From NCBI GenBank assembly GCA_035772785.1, contig JAOCPU010000016.1:434001-498000 (forward strand): DNA of 64,000 bases. Reading direction: 5' to 3'. Position 1 is the stretch's first letter, and every line of letters begins with the position of its first letter. Of the stretch, positions 25,360 through 37,047 are shown piece by piece. A program made the position numbers and the translations under genes. The notes below the pieces were generated by a model. It saw nothing but the letters and a program-made list of their open reading frames with translations. It searched no databases and was not told the origin of the DNA. Origin of the DNA: Phlebiopsis flavidoalba (lineage: Eukaryota > Basidiomycota > Agaricomycetes > Polyporales > Phanerochaetaceae).

Positions 25360-28300
25360 CGTAACCACTGCCTTCAGCAATGCTTAACGTCACACAGTTT
25401 TTATTTGAGAAACGCACCATGTTCACCCGATCGATCGGATGTGTATCTTGTTTCCGGGTACCAAGAGATTCTACCCGGAATCCTTTCATCGTAAAGTTTG
25501 AAATGTACCTACGAATAGTTCAAAGCGTACGTCATGATCGTGAGAAACAATGGATAGTCTAGCAGAGCCTTCAGACGTACCATGGCTTCCGCGCCGCCGA
25601 GCGCCAATACACCGCCCCGCCAGGGGGGTCAGAGTCACGATGCATCTGGTCAATCTCCGCATCCAGTGCGCATGTAGGAGCCCTGTGTGAAGCATTGTAA
25701 GTTCTAGAAAGCTACTCTCCGGAGAGACAAGCTCACACTGCCCGGGTCGAACCAGTCCATGTGATCCATGACCACCATCTTCGTGATCGAGCTGTCAGCC
25801 AGCTTTGCCCATGCAATGCGCTGTATGGGACGATGAGAGGTAGGAAGCACACACAGTAGAGAGACGTAATGTCGAGAGTGGTCAGCAGTCCTTAGCAGTC
25901 TCGAATCTGAGTAGAGCAACGTACTGAACTGATTGAATCCGTGTGTAGCCTAAACGTATCCATCAATGCGCCACCATGCTCCTCAGCTTCTTCTCAAAAA
26001 GCCTTCGGTCGGGTGAGGACAGCAGGGCACGACTCCGGGCGTATAGTGGCTCCAGCAAAGCACTGCGGGTATGTGGCGTGAGAACATTGAACATAGAAAC
26101 CAGCAGAGAGCCAGCTTACGAGGAGATAAATGATTAGGCGCCGTGTGCGCATGTGCGTGTGGCTGTGTGCGGAATCAATAGCTGGGTGTAGGAGGCGACA
26201 AGAAACGTACTGTGCAATTGGGTCTTAGGGTCTCCGAGCCAGCATATTGGACGGCCAGGACACGCCTTCGTTGAGGAAACAGTTCATTTGTTTGGTTGAT
26301 ACTACGCCACCTTAGTGAATCTCAATCTTCAGTGATACAGTGAAACTCACCGGTACACCCAGAGCGTTCCACAAAAAAAAACACTCTGCGCATATTCGGA
26401 TAGTCACTTCCACGCTTGCACACTGGATGCTCGCAAATGCACTCACGGAATTCGCCGAAAAGAAAAAAAAGAAAAAAATACAGCGCGCAAAAACCCACAC
26501 GCGCAAGCAGCACCGGCACATCAAGTGTTCTCTATCCCAAATCTACCGCCCTGCTGCTCCTTGTCATGTGTCTCCGACGCCGACCCCCTTTGCGGGGAAC
26601 AATTTCTAACTACATGCGGCATTGAGCAGACGACTCCACAATGGGGGGGGTGGCGCACGCCGCCCCGAGCGCAAACGCTCTCACTTGGCGACGCGCAGCG
26701 CGTGCCCCGATTAGCCGCACATGTGGAAGCCCGTCCGGAAGCGCGGACGCGTTTTGCGCACGCGCCAGCAAATTGGTATGCGCTGTAGGAAAGTTAACAT
26801 AGTGTGGGAGAAAGTGGGCTGGAAAAGGAGCGTACACAGAGGAGAGGAAGGGGGAGAGTTTGAGGTCGAGGAGCTCTTCGAAGTTGGCTAGCGGCCTTCG
26901 CCGAACATGGCTAGGAGGATGTTGACTGTATGCGCTTGGATGTGGGAGTAAGACGTACCCCAGAAATTCGTCGTAGGTAAGTGGCGGATGCTGCAGCAAG
27001 TTTAAGCTCGACGGAGCGTGCCCTACACATAAGTTAGTTTATCAAAGTACCATCTTTACGCCAATAGTCCCTGTAACCTGGCAAGGGTTCATGTCGACGC
27101 AGTGTACTCCCTCCTTCGGCGCTGCTCTGATCGCGACTAATGCAGGTGCTGTCCTATAAATCCTTTTCGCGTGTGTAACAACTATACAGTACTAGTAAGA
27201 AACAATGTACCGAGGCGGACACTTTAACTATCGACCCGCCAATAGTAGGCTGATCACAAAGGTTACCAACTTTATCCCCTTCCTTCGATGATAATTTTCC
27301 AAAAATGCTTGCATACATCCACCTATGTCCTCGCTATCACATCGCCGATCGGTGTGTCATCTCATTCAGACACCTCCCTGTTCTCCGTTCCGATCCGCAC
27401 ACCACAAGCCAACGCTACCTAGTAAAACCCATATATTTCCACGCTCTCGTAGACACGTCCGTGAATGCTCCCGTCTGCTTCAAGTGGGAACGGCAAGCCC
27501 TCCATACTAATCCTGACTCTGATAATGAAACGACGACAGCGGGGGTACAGGGCGTAAAGGCGCGCCATGTCGCGCACACTGCTCAAAACTGCCCTTCCAC
27601 GTCGTCCAGCGCGGCGGAGCCCGACTCGAGCTCCGCATGTCCCCGCAGTCCGCCGCGCTCGCCGAATCGACAGCGGCGAGAACAGAACCCGTGCTCGCGG
27701 ACTGCTGATGCTCCGGCGAGTGCAGTGGCGTGCTGTTTCCTGACCAACCTTCGGTGTTCCACGGATTGGATCTCGAAGGGCGGAGAAGGCGCGGGAGTCG
27801 GTGGAAGCGTGCGAGCGGCAAGCACGCCAGAGGAAGACGGTAGTAAGACGGTTCTGAGGTGAGGGTTAGTGGGCAGTGGTAGGGTGGGGGGAGGGAATGG
27901 GGGGGGCCGGACACTTGATGGATTCGCCAGGGGAGCCATCGTGGGTTTGCGCGCCGTTGCTAGGTGACCGTGTGGACACCTGTCAGTACGAGGTAGAGTG
28001 AAGGCTTGATGAGACCATACTTGATTCTCAGGTGTGACATACACTTAGCATATTACCCATGCTCAATCAACAGGCATAATAATACACAACACCTCCACGT
28101 TCCGCAATCTATACTCGAGGTAACTCTCTCCTCGCTGACGACAACGACCCATGGTCGAGATCAACCAGATCTGCCGAACCAGCGGCTGAAGAACCCAGTT
28201 CCGCCGCTCGTGTCCCCGTTCCCTATCGCGCGCTCGAGGGGCGTGCTTGCCCTCGAGGGACGTGTAGAAATCGGCGACGGGGTACGGAAGGGCCGAATGA

Positions 28301-29866
28301 GACACAGCAGGGGATCCCATGCATGTGTCATCGGTGTCGGTAATGAGGTGCGGGATGTTAAATAAAGTGATGCTCGAACTTACGATGCTCTGTCAATGCA
28401 AGGTGTCGGGAGAAAAGAACGCAAAAGGGGGGTACGAAGGGATCATTGAGAGTCGTCTGGTAGCTCCATCGTGAGCACTGGGGGTCCCCCCCCCTATAAC
28501 ATGCGCACATATCGACCCTACTTAGAGAGTCCCCTGAGAGAACTAGCGCAAGAAGTAACGTGGGCAGGGGGGACGTACCTGACTACTGCCCGTAATGCCC
28601 CACGGGCAGAAGACGAGACTGTTCCACCGAGCGGCGAACTCTGTGAGGCTTGACAGAAGGTGGTCAGTCACATGTCACGGGGGGGGGGGGGCCAACCACT
28701 GCACGTTTCTCTGGTAATGAGGCCACCCTGCGGCCGCGTGCGGCGAAGCTGACCCGGCGTGCGCCTAGTGTCGGAGGATGCCTGGAATCAGGCATATTAC
28801 ATCGATGGACTGGTTCTTTTTTTTGTTTTTTTTTTTCTTTTTTTTTCTGGGGGGGTAATTTTTTTTTTTTTTTTAATTGTGTGTTTTGTTTTGGGGGGGG
28901 GGGGCAGAGAAAGACGAAAGAGGGACTCACGGGTTCGCACAGTGTCGAGATCAGGTACAACGCTAAAATCAAAGTCCTTGGTATGGGGGAAGTAACTTGT
29001 CCATCTCCTCGATATTGAAGCCTATGATTTGCAAGATTCAAATGAACGATTCGTGGTGTAGGGTAGATGAGGTGGGCGGGACATAATACGCCAGGGGTGC
29101 CCCCCCCCCGCCGCCGCCAAATGTCGACGCCACACAAGCGGCTTCTTCGGGTTCTCCTTCTTCATCTGCCGGAGAGATGCGGCGCGTGGCGCCAGAGCCG
29201 ACAAGCAGCGTGTGTCGCGGGGGGGGGGGGGCGCGGAGGAGCCGGTGACGCGTAGGCGTCATAGACTGCACTGCCGCGATGACGCCAGGTTAGCTGCGAC
29301 GCGTCGCGCATACAATGGCGGATCACGTACCGTCTGCCTGGCCCTCGTACGAACTGGTGAGAAGTGCGTGAGATGGGGCGGCACCCGATGGCGTGATGAG
29401 GGGTACGCACGCTGTCGAGTTCAGCGGACTGCTGGTCGTCGCTCTCCTTTTTGCCGATTGGCCGGAGAAGAACACATCCATGAGGCGAAAGATCATGATA
29501 TGGGCGGAGGGGTGTTTCCAGGGACATTGCGGCGACGATGCTAGCACTACTGCCGCGAGAGGGACGGGGGGGGGAAACAGCGCGTGGAGAGGGCGTCGCC
29601 GACAAGACTTGATGTCAGAAGCTGTGGTAGCCGGGATTTGAGCTGGCCTAATATGCTAGACAACACGGCGGAAGGATAGACGAACGGAGTTACGTCTTGT
29701 AGCACGAGGTCCGCGACCGGCTAGGCCCCCAGCGCGACGAGCCTTGAGTGGGCGGTCCATGTGTACGAGCAGGGATGAGAAGAAGAAAATGGAAGAGAGT
29801 GGGAGCAAGCAGGGCGGCTCGTAGACGACGAGGTCCACTTCGGGTGTTTAATTGAGGGCCGCTCAT
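25360..29866 (-). CDS. BTA1: Betaine lipid synthase (fused BtaB-BtaA type)
   Basis: Makes the betaine lipid DGTS from diacylglycerol and S-adenosylmethionine. An N-terminal methyltransferase (BtaB-like) is followed by a 3-amino-3-carboxypropyl transferase (BtaA, DUF3419). The start is at 29866 (MSGPQLN), with a hydrophobic anchor near 29800. Methyltransferase landmarks are SAVYDAY (about 29265), RQMKKENPKKPLVW then a Gly-rich SAM loop (29165-29105), NIEEMDKLLPPYQG (29015-28975), LCEP (28935), DFYTS (28260) and a DLDHGSLSSARR-like segment (about 28150). DUF3419 landmarks are VPPLSSFHYQSQDW (27550-27500), GVHCVDMNPCQ (27110-27075), LDLKLSPFLSS (26860-26825), FLWNALGVP (26370), CFLNEG (26280), MVVMDHMDWFDPGS (25780-25740), GGAVYWRSAARKPWY (25620-25580) and GFRVESLGTR plus PIDRVNM (25485-25428). 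All landmarks are in the family order. Many frame shifts occur, and long homopolymers lie in introns. Confidence 0.88.
28679..28908. repeat. Homopolymer-rich block inside a BTA1 intron
   Basis: Runs of 13 G (28679-28691), several T runs of 8 to 16 between 28815 and 28876, and about 12 G near 28892-28904 are packed into 230 bp. They lie downstream, in gene direction, of the LCEP|GTGAGT donor at about 28933, so most of the block is intronic. Similar G runs recur at 29219-29231 and 30411-30426. Confidence 0.75.
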
Positions 29867-32800
29867 TGTCCCGAAATATCCCACAAGGCGACCGGACCGA
29901 TGCCCGCCGCGATCTTGGGTCTCAGGAAGAAATTACCATAAGATCCCCGGATCTCAAATCACAAGGCGGGCGCGCGCAGCATAGCAGTGAAGACTATAGC
30001 GCGAATGATCGTAGAGTTGTGAGGCAGTTCGGCTGGGCCTGGCAGAGGAACGTGCTGCGGTGAACGTGTTCGCAGCGGCTATGCGCCCTGGGTCGCCGGG
30101 TGATTCATAGTGCGGGCACGTTCAAAAGATGTCTTCGTCCTACGGATACATAGGCGGGGTAAAGGCCCTCGTCTCGAACAAGCTATCCCTCCGGTCCTTA
30201 ATTGTTTCTGGGGGGTTGGGGAGGCAGGGGTGGTTGTGGGGGAGGGGGGGGGGAGGTAGGTTCGGAAAAAACATAATCCGACATCTTACGACTTGTCAGT
30301 AAAATCGTCGTCATTGCCGCGAGATCCTTGTGTCCTAGGGCGAAACATGACTGATATCCCATGGGTAACCGAGAGCTACCTTGGAACTGACTGCACCAAT
30401 CTTCTCATGGGGGGAGGGGGGGGGGGCGGGGATACGTTCGAGGGGCGCCGAGCCCACGGAGGATTAAAGGTCCAGTACAACCTGCCGCCGGACGAATAAT
30501 GCCAGCGACACACCACGGGAGTGAACAGATGTTAGAAGCCGTCCAGTGTTTGTTTGTCTTAGTTTTGGCGCATGCGTTGCGAGATACAAACGTTCTCCAT
30601 TTTGCCATTGGACGCAGATCTTGCGCTCGGCTTTATTAGTACACTATAGACAACAGAACTCGTGCACTATCGAGGCTAGACGAGGAACGTCGATAAGCAC
30701 ACCAGGTTAATTCTATCTATCGTTGAAAAAGTAGTTGTATGACTGTGCGTAATCAGACGAGCTTTTTATTCACGAGTGTGAGTGAAGCCACAGCATGAAC
30801 AGAGACTAATAGGGGAGAGATATCATATAATTGCAAGGTTTAAGCGGCCGCAATACCATGTGTTCAAGCACTTTGTCTTCCAGACCTCTGGTCGTGGTGG
30901 ACGTTCACGTTCAAGCGCAATTGGTCCTCCCACGCGGGCCCCCACAGTTGGTCTCGCCATCACGACTTCCCCACCCAATTGTGGCGTCTGATGGCTATCT
31001 TCGGGTATCATTTCGGACAAAGCCCACATTCGTGTGGGCGTTTGTGCACCCAAATTGTGGCATCAACTTCTTTTGGCTGAGAAGTCGGAGCGCCACCAGT
31101 GCCAGCGCTTTTCTTTCTGCTCCACGAACCTGTACCCACCTGCCCAGCTCGAGTGACGGCTTTCTTCGCGAGAATAGCTTTCGGTTCTTACTGGTGGATT
31201 CAAAAATGCTATGAATATTCTGAAAAGCTACAGATTGACCTCTGCGAGCTATCAAGGATTACATTGCTCTTGTCGTCTCCTGTTTTGTGTACGCACGTGT
31301 ACCGGGAAGAGATCAAGGATTCGGCCGCTTTTCTCAGTGCGGTTTCCAGGTAAGAAGGCAAACGTTCTTCGTCCTATCGGTATGTGCAACTCTGCCCCAG
31401 TATAAATGCCTGACTCTCTGATCGACCTGTTTGTCGGCCTTTAGGTAAAGCCAGCACTGTGCCGCGAGGCACGTCCATGGGCTCCTTGGGCCGGCTACAT
31501 TTCTCTACCCGAAAACAAACGCCGCGTCTGACCCTGATGGGATCCCGCGTCTGCCCGATAGAGCGACGGGGCCCAGGCAGCGCAACGGCGGTGTTCTGAT
31601 TCCAACGTGCGCATAACTCAGCTGGTGGCCCCGAGACGCCGTGCGCTATCCCAGAAGCGGGCCCCTGGGCTGCTTTTGTCCCTCCCTGGTGCCGGGCAGC
31701 TGTGTTCGCGCCCACGAACATTGGCCGTTTGCGTGCTGCCAGCTGCTTGTCTGCCCCGATAATGCGAGATAACCGGGTTAGTGTGCGCTCTAATACCTGT
31801 CGACACTACCGAGCGGGGCCTTCCCCAGAGTTGTTGCTCATGCTCCTCAGCCCCCCACCACTTCGTCTTTTTACCCGTCGTTGTGGCGGGATGTTGCCTC
31901 TCTAGCTACGACTCGCATCTTGTTGGCGTGACGGGACGGATCGGTTGTCCTGCTCGTTGTTGGAGGTACTATTATGCGGTCTACTTTGGTCTCAAAGGTT
32001 CAGGGGAAGAAACAGACGGAACGGCAGAAACACAGCTGGGTTCTTACCCTCGCTGTACAGGTGCGTCGCTCGTGGCTTTCATTTGGCAACGTCCTATATT
32101 AATGGTCGTTCAGCGCGCCAGTTATGGATCAGTCGCGAGTTTTGCCCTACCTATGGACACTGGTTTCAGGACCTCGGAGAGGTTTGACCTGTTACATCGC
32201 CTCGCGGACTACTGCAGCTGTTTCTTTATTGCATACCTAGTAACGTGAGTTTGTTGTCCATCGGTTCAAGCCAACTCATTCGAAAGCAAGCTCTCCAGAG
32301 ATCTCCGTTATTGGTTCGTACATTACAGGGTCGGTCTATTTCCCTCCTGACTGGCTGGGTTGTGAGTATTCGCCCGTCCCACGATACACGCCCAACTCAC
32401 ACTCCGCCAGTCACCACACAGCCTACAACTACACTCCTCCTCCTCACCTTTCGTTGTGATTCCACACTTGCTCTTACTCGCCCCTCTTCACCCTCTGCTG
32501 CATCCTCGAGCTCCCCACCTTCCTAGCTCGCACTCGGCAGCCTGTCCACCCCGCGCCTGCGCAACGACTACGTACGCCTCCTTCTCCCTATCTTTTCCCA
32601 CAACTAAGCCCCCACCAAAAACAGCTCTTCGCAACAACCTTCTTCCTCACCCGCATAGTCCTGCACATCTACATCCGCCACCACACTACGCAACCCGCGC
32701 CTGGCACGGGCAGCGCAGCATGGACGCCCTCCCTCACGCTCGCCGCCGCGCTCAGGCCCATGCACCTCGCCTGGATGCACGCCTGCATCGCGTGGGGCAT

Positions 32801-33430
32801 CCTCCGCCGGCGGCGCTCCTCTCCCACCTCCACCAAACCACGAGCGCAAGCGCGGCGTTATTTTAATCTCCCTGCGCCTGCCCCCCGCCGCTCGCGACGC
32901 GCGCGCGCCGCACGCTCAAATATGCGCTCGCATATGCGCTGCCGCGCGCGCCAGCACGTGCTCCGATGCTCCTGCCCTACGACGCGCTGCGCGAGGATGC
33001 CGGCGCGGTGGTGCTGGCATGCGGGATGCGCGGTGGCGCTAGGTGTGAGGAGGCGCGTTTGCGGGCGTCGTTGATGTAGGAGCAGTTTGCTTGAGTATGA
33101 GGTGCAGGGGGCCGGTGTAGGAGGGCGATGAGTAGGGGGATGTTAGTACTGGGGGATTTTTTTGAGGAGGGTCTGTGGGTGCATATATGCGTATAATTAT
33201 AAATTCGTAAGGTAGTAACGATTCCATGACTCATGTGATTTTTTCTATTTCTTTCTCTCTTTTTTTTACTAGACGATTGTATGGGTCATGTCACGCAGGG
33301 TTTTGTATATGTTGTTATTAGTATTTGTGATCAGCGCGTCTCGGCTCGTCCGTGGAGACTACTCATGCGCGAATAGATTTCCTTTGGAGAATAGTCTGCC
33401 TCAGCTCGGTATAGACAACCCTCGTCGGCT
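29867..33430. other. Large region with unresolved coding fragments
   Basis: 29867-30800 is probably the BTA1 promoter and spacer; it has G-rich runs near 30240 and 30411. From 30840 to about 32530 on the plus strand, several frames alternate with hydrophobic or Ser/Pro-rich peptides (for example PTVGLAITTSPPNCGV, SYITGSVYFPPDWLG, FVFLPVVVAGCCL). They suggest a membrane protein read through many indels, but I cannot match a family. 32530-33010 is extremely C-rich, with Arg/Ala/Pro/His coding in three frames (for example MHLAWMHACIAWGILRRRRS). 33010-33430 shows no coding signal. Confidence 0.35.
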
Positions 33431-33845
33431 GTCGCTGGGAACCTCCTAGACCATGTCAGCGGGTTCGGCACTTAATTCAAGTATCAAAAATTGCTCAGAA
33501 AATGTACGGGCTTGCGTTAAGGCTCGATTCTACACGAGAAACTTGCAAGTGCGTTTCAAAATCAATTCGTGTGAGCGAGTGACATTGACTCCGAGAACCA
33601 CGGAAAATGAAACGTGGTTCGTTCTGAAGCGCTTAATCCCCGCAGTGCAACGGGGTCTCGGCCCTCAAACGCACGCCGCGACACGTTCAACGCCTTTTGG
33701 CAACGCTCGTCTGTGTTGGACAACCAAACTCTCGGTCTTGTGGAGAACACGAGAAAGCCTTTCGAACGAATCAATGTAAAGTAGAATTTGCTACGCGTGG
33801 ATCTGAATGTCTTCTTTGGATTAAACATTAACACAACGCACAGTC

Positions 33846-34955
33846 ATGCGTCTCAGAACGGGACAAAAAAAGACATTCGCCGACGACGCGTCCAGCGCGT
33901 TTGGTACCTCTTTTTGGCCTTGTTGGCAGACTTCAGCTCTCAAGATATGCCTTGGTCTGTTCAACGACGAGAGAGCAACAACTATGGTCAGCCCAAACGA
34001 TACTCTCCCATTATCATAAGAGATACGATTTAAGTATACTCCCAAATTTAGCCTTCTGAGGCACCTCAGTGGAGTACAGAGCAAACCATCGAGAAGTGCG
34101 AAAGCTCCATAAGCAACTGGAAGATGTCTGCAGCCCTAGATGGGTGCTGCGACTCCGTGCGCATCATCGACGACGCCCCCCCCCCCCCCCCCACCCCCCA
34201 CAGTGTGACCAAGGTACATAATGACACCCCCCCCTACTACTCGAACCTCTTGCCTGAGCATAACAGCGCGAGGTGATGAATATGCGCTTCGTACGTAAGA
34301 GCACACAACTATTCCCACTCCTAATATCTACGTCCGTTCTACCGCATAGTAGTTCAGGTTTCCTCGCCTTCATCATCATGGACTATGTACATGGCTAGAA
34401 CGCTTGGACCGTGCGTGGCCAACCGGCTTTCCATTTGGCAAAAACTCCGCGTCGCATGGATTCTCAGGAGCTATATACGCCAGCTTCGACGTATACAACA
34501 TCCCGGTCGTCGATTCCTGGGCCTCTATAGGCCCTGGTCCTATGCATTGTCCAGAAAGGGACCCATGGAACGCCAGCCTGCGCGATTCGGGCCCTTTCGC
34601 GAGCGGCGGGTGAGCTCACAGCGTACCGTTTCTGAACAGGAGGTCCAAGTAACAAGCGGCAAGATCGACGTGCCGCGTGGATATGAGGTGCCGGAGCCGC
34701 TCATTTTCACCCATGCGGATCTCAACATGCGAAATATCATCCTCGATGATGATGGTCGGGTTTGGATCATCGATTGGGACGGGTCTGGCTTCTACCCCAA
34801 ATCGTGGGAGTTCATTTCGATGTCAACGCAAGCTGAGGCCCATGGTTTGGGACCCATGCCTCTTTCTTGGAGACGATGCGTACCGTTTGTTACTGGTCCT
34901 GATTTTGGTCGTTATCGGTGGCGTTGTCGGACTACCCCCGTGATGCAGTGGATTA
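33846..34955 (+). CDS. APH/choline-kinase-like protein, copy 1
   Basis: Member of the aminoglycoside-phosphotransferase (APH) fold, a protein-kinase-like group that fungi use on mostly unknown small substrates. A short N-terminal exon (basic, Arg-rich, then VWYLFLALLADF) is followed by a substrate/nucleotide-binding N-lobe (RIIDDA at 34156), a hinge-like MDYVHG (34378-34395) and the catalytic loop HADLNMRN (34712-34735, Brenner-type H-x-D-x4-N). Next comes the metal-binding IIDWDGSGF; the other copies have DWDWSGF. The C-terminal helix region is GPMPLSWRRC. An 18-base C tract at 34177-34194 replaces the segment where the other copies read ATVTK, so this copy breaks there. Frame changes also occur near 34250, 34400 and 34640. 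It could be a pseudogene or sequence error. Confidence 0.7.
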
Positions 34956-35399
34956 TATGATATTCTGTGAACTTACAGTCTATACGATTCGCCACGGTCG
35001 CATTCAGTTTCAAGGGCACATGTGTTGAAGCTGAACTCGCCTCAAACCAATGTTCCGTGTAAGTAAACCCGAGCATTCCCAACAAAAGCCTGAACTTGAG
35101 GTGCACTGCAAATTAATCTGTGCGGACGAGTGACATGGCTCTGAGAACAACAAGGAAGTTGAACGCGATTTGTGAGCGCTTAATCATCGCAGTGTACGGG
35201 GTCGCGTGCGAGATCGTTTTGAGAGCGCACGCGACGCTAGCGGAACGTCCTTTCAACGTCAAACACTCGTCTGTGTTGGACACCCACACTCTCGGTCTTG
35301 TGGCGAACGCGAAGAAGCTTTTAAACGAATCTGAAAGGTAGAAATTGTGCTATTCATGTCTCCGGATGTCTTCTTCTTGGATTAACCCAAAGCACAGCC
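34956..35399. other. Spacer between kinase copies 1 and 2
   Basis: Contains the 3' flank of copy 1 (GTTTCAAGGGCA near 35010, GTTGAAGCTGAA near 35025), then the duplicated upstream module of copy 2 (about 35120-35390). The latter is similar in order to 33560-33840, including the ACTCTCGGTCTTGTGG element at 35289-35304. No independent gene is seen. Confidence 0.6.
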
Positions 35400-36465
35400 A
35401 TGCGTCTTAGAAGGGGACAAAAAGACACTCGCCGGCGACGCATCCAACGTGTTTGGTACCTCTTTTTGGGCCTGGTGGCAGACTTTATTCAAGATACGCT
35501 TGGCCTATTCAGAGATGAGAGGGCAAAAACTAAGGTCAGCTCAACGATACTCTAGCATTATCATGCGACTTTTTAAGTATAGGTCTCAATTTAGCCTTCT
35601 GAGGGCACCCCACTGGGGTACAGAGCTGACCATCGATAAGTGCGAAGGCGCCATACTAATGGAAGATGCCTGCAACCTGGATGGGTTACGGCTCTGTGCG
35701 CATCATCGACGATGCCACAGTGACCAAGGTCTTATTCGGCGACTCGGACCTCTTGCCTGAGCAACGGCACGAGGCGATGAACATGCGCTTTGTCCAAGAG
35801 CACACAACTATACCCATTCCCAATATCTACGCCGTTCTACCGGCTCGCAGTTCAGAGCTCTTCGCCTTTGTAGTCATGGACTATATACATGGCGAACGCT
35901 TGGACCGCGCGTGGCCCCGGCTCTCCATTTGGCAAAGACTGCGCATCGCATGGATTCTCAGGAGCTATATACGACAGCTTCGTCGTATTCAACACCCCCG
36001 GTCAGCAATTCCTGGGCCTCTAGGCCGTGGTCCGAGGGAGTGTCCAGCAGGGACCATAGACAGGCCTGCGCGATTCGGGCCCGTTCGCCAGCGCGGGCAA
36101 GCTAACAGCGTTTTCTGAATGCGAGGGCCAAGTACAACGGCAAGATTGACGTGCCGCGCACGCGCGGATATGAGGTACCGGAGCCGCTCATCTTTACCCA
36201 TGCGGATCTCAACATGCGAAACATCATTCTCGATGATGATGGTCGGGTTTGGATTATTGATTGGGACTGGTCTGGCTTCTACCCAAAATCGTGGGAGTTC
36301 ATTTCAATGTCAAGGCAAGCTGAGGCCCATGGCCTGGGACCCATGCCTCTTTCTTGGAGACGATGCATACCGTTCGTTACTGGTCTGATTTGGTCGTTAT
36401 CGGTGGCTTGTCGGACTACCCCCGTGATGCAGTGGATGGTATACCGCCAACCTACGACCCTATGA
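35400..36465 (+). CDS. APH/choline-kinase-like protein, copy 2
   Basis: The best preserved of the four. The N-terminal exon reads MRLRRGQKDTRRRRIQRVWY. After an intron and one shift, one frame from 35670 runs uninterrupted to about 36115, covering GSVRIIDDATVTKVLFGDSD, EHTTIPIPNIYAVLPA, VVMDYIHGERLDRAWPRLS and a Trp/Arg-rich helix (RIAWILRSYIRQLRRIQHP). A shift near 36100 leads to the catalytic loop HADLNMRN (36199-36222), then the metal-site IIDWDWSGFYPKSWEF and the tail GPMPLSWRRCIPFVTG. The motif set is that of fungal phosphotransferase-enzyme-family proteins; the substrate is unknown. It differs from copy 1 by lacking the long C tract and by carrying Trp instead of Gly after the DWD triplet. 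Confidence 0.8.
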
Positions 36466-37047
36466 TTAACCACAGTTGCCCACGGTTTCAAGGGCATAGT
36501 ATGTGTTGAAGCTGAATCTAATGTTTCGTGTGTACATCCGAATTTTCCCAGAAGATTTGAGGGCTACCTCGGCATAAGATTTCTCAAGAGACAATTTGAT
36601 GTCGGTGAACTCAAATCTGACTCCAAAAAAGTCCTCGGTGTTAGCAAAGCTTCAAGGAAAACACGGTACGTTACTACTAAATTTGAGCTGAATTCGTGTC
36701 AGAAACATACGCATATGACATCTACTAAAATTCCCACACTTGGCAACAGGTACTTAGTAGCTAATGGTAGAGCAGGCCCCCCAATTGCTCGGGATGAGCT
36801 ATTTAACCCGAGAGCGGACGGACAAGCGCCGTGATATAACCTAGAAATGCACGGGTCTTTGTGTGAGAGCGAGGCGAGTGACGCCGGGTGGATGCGTACA
36901 ACGTCCTTCGAACGCTCATCTGTGAAAATCCCCGAAGTCTTGGCCTTGTGGCGAAAGTTCCATTAGTCTTCTAACCGAATCTGGTGAGAATAAATCTTAT
37001 ATTATATCAGTGGTCACATCCTCCTGGGTTCACACGGACATACAGCC
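36466..37047. other. Spacer between kinase copies 2 and 3
   Basis: The first 60 bases match the 3' flank of copy 1. 36540-36850 has no counterpart that I can see in the other spacers. 36880-37040 resembles the upstream module of copies 1 and 2, including AGTCTTGGCCTTGTGGCGAA near 36937. No gene is recognised. Confidence 0.5.

Noticed and set aside
28810..28876. Long T tracts that could be a reverse-oriented poly-A tail of a retroelement
   Set aside because: They fall in what the protein homology shows to be a BTA1 intron (after LCEP|GTGAGT). No reverse transcriptase or endonuclease sequence and no target-site duplication was seen nearby.
32456..32866. 136-codon plus-strand open frame rich in His/Pro/Arg
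   Set aside because: All three plus frames and the minus strand are open in this C-rich block. No frame can be preferred, so it is described only as an unresolved region.
36540..36850. A fifth, decayed kinase-like copy in the spacer between copies 2 and 3
   Set aside because: None of the landmarks (RRRRIQRVWY, MDYVHG, HADLNMRN) can be found there in any frame.
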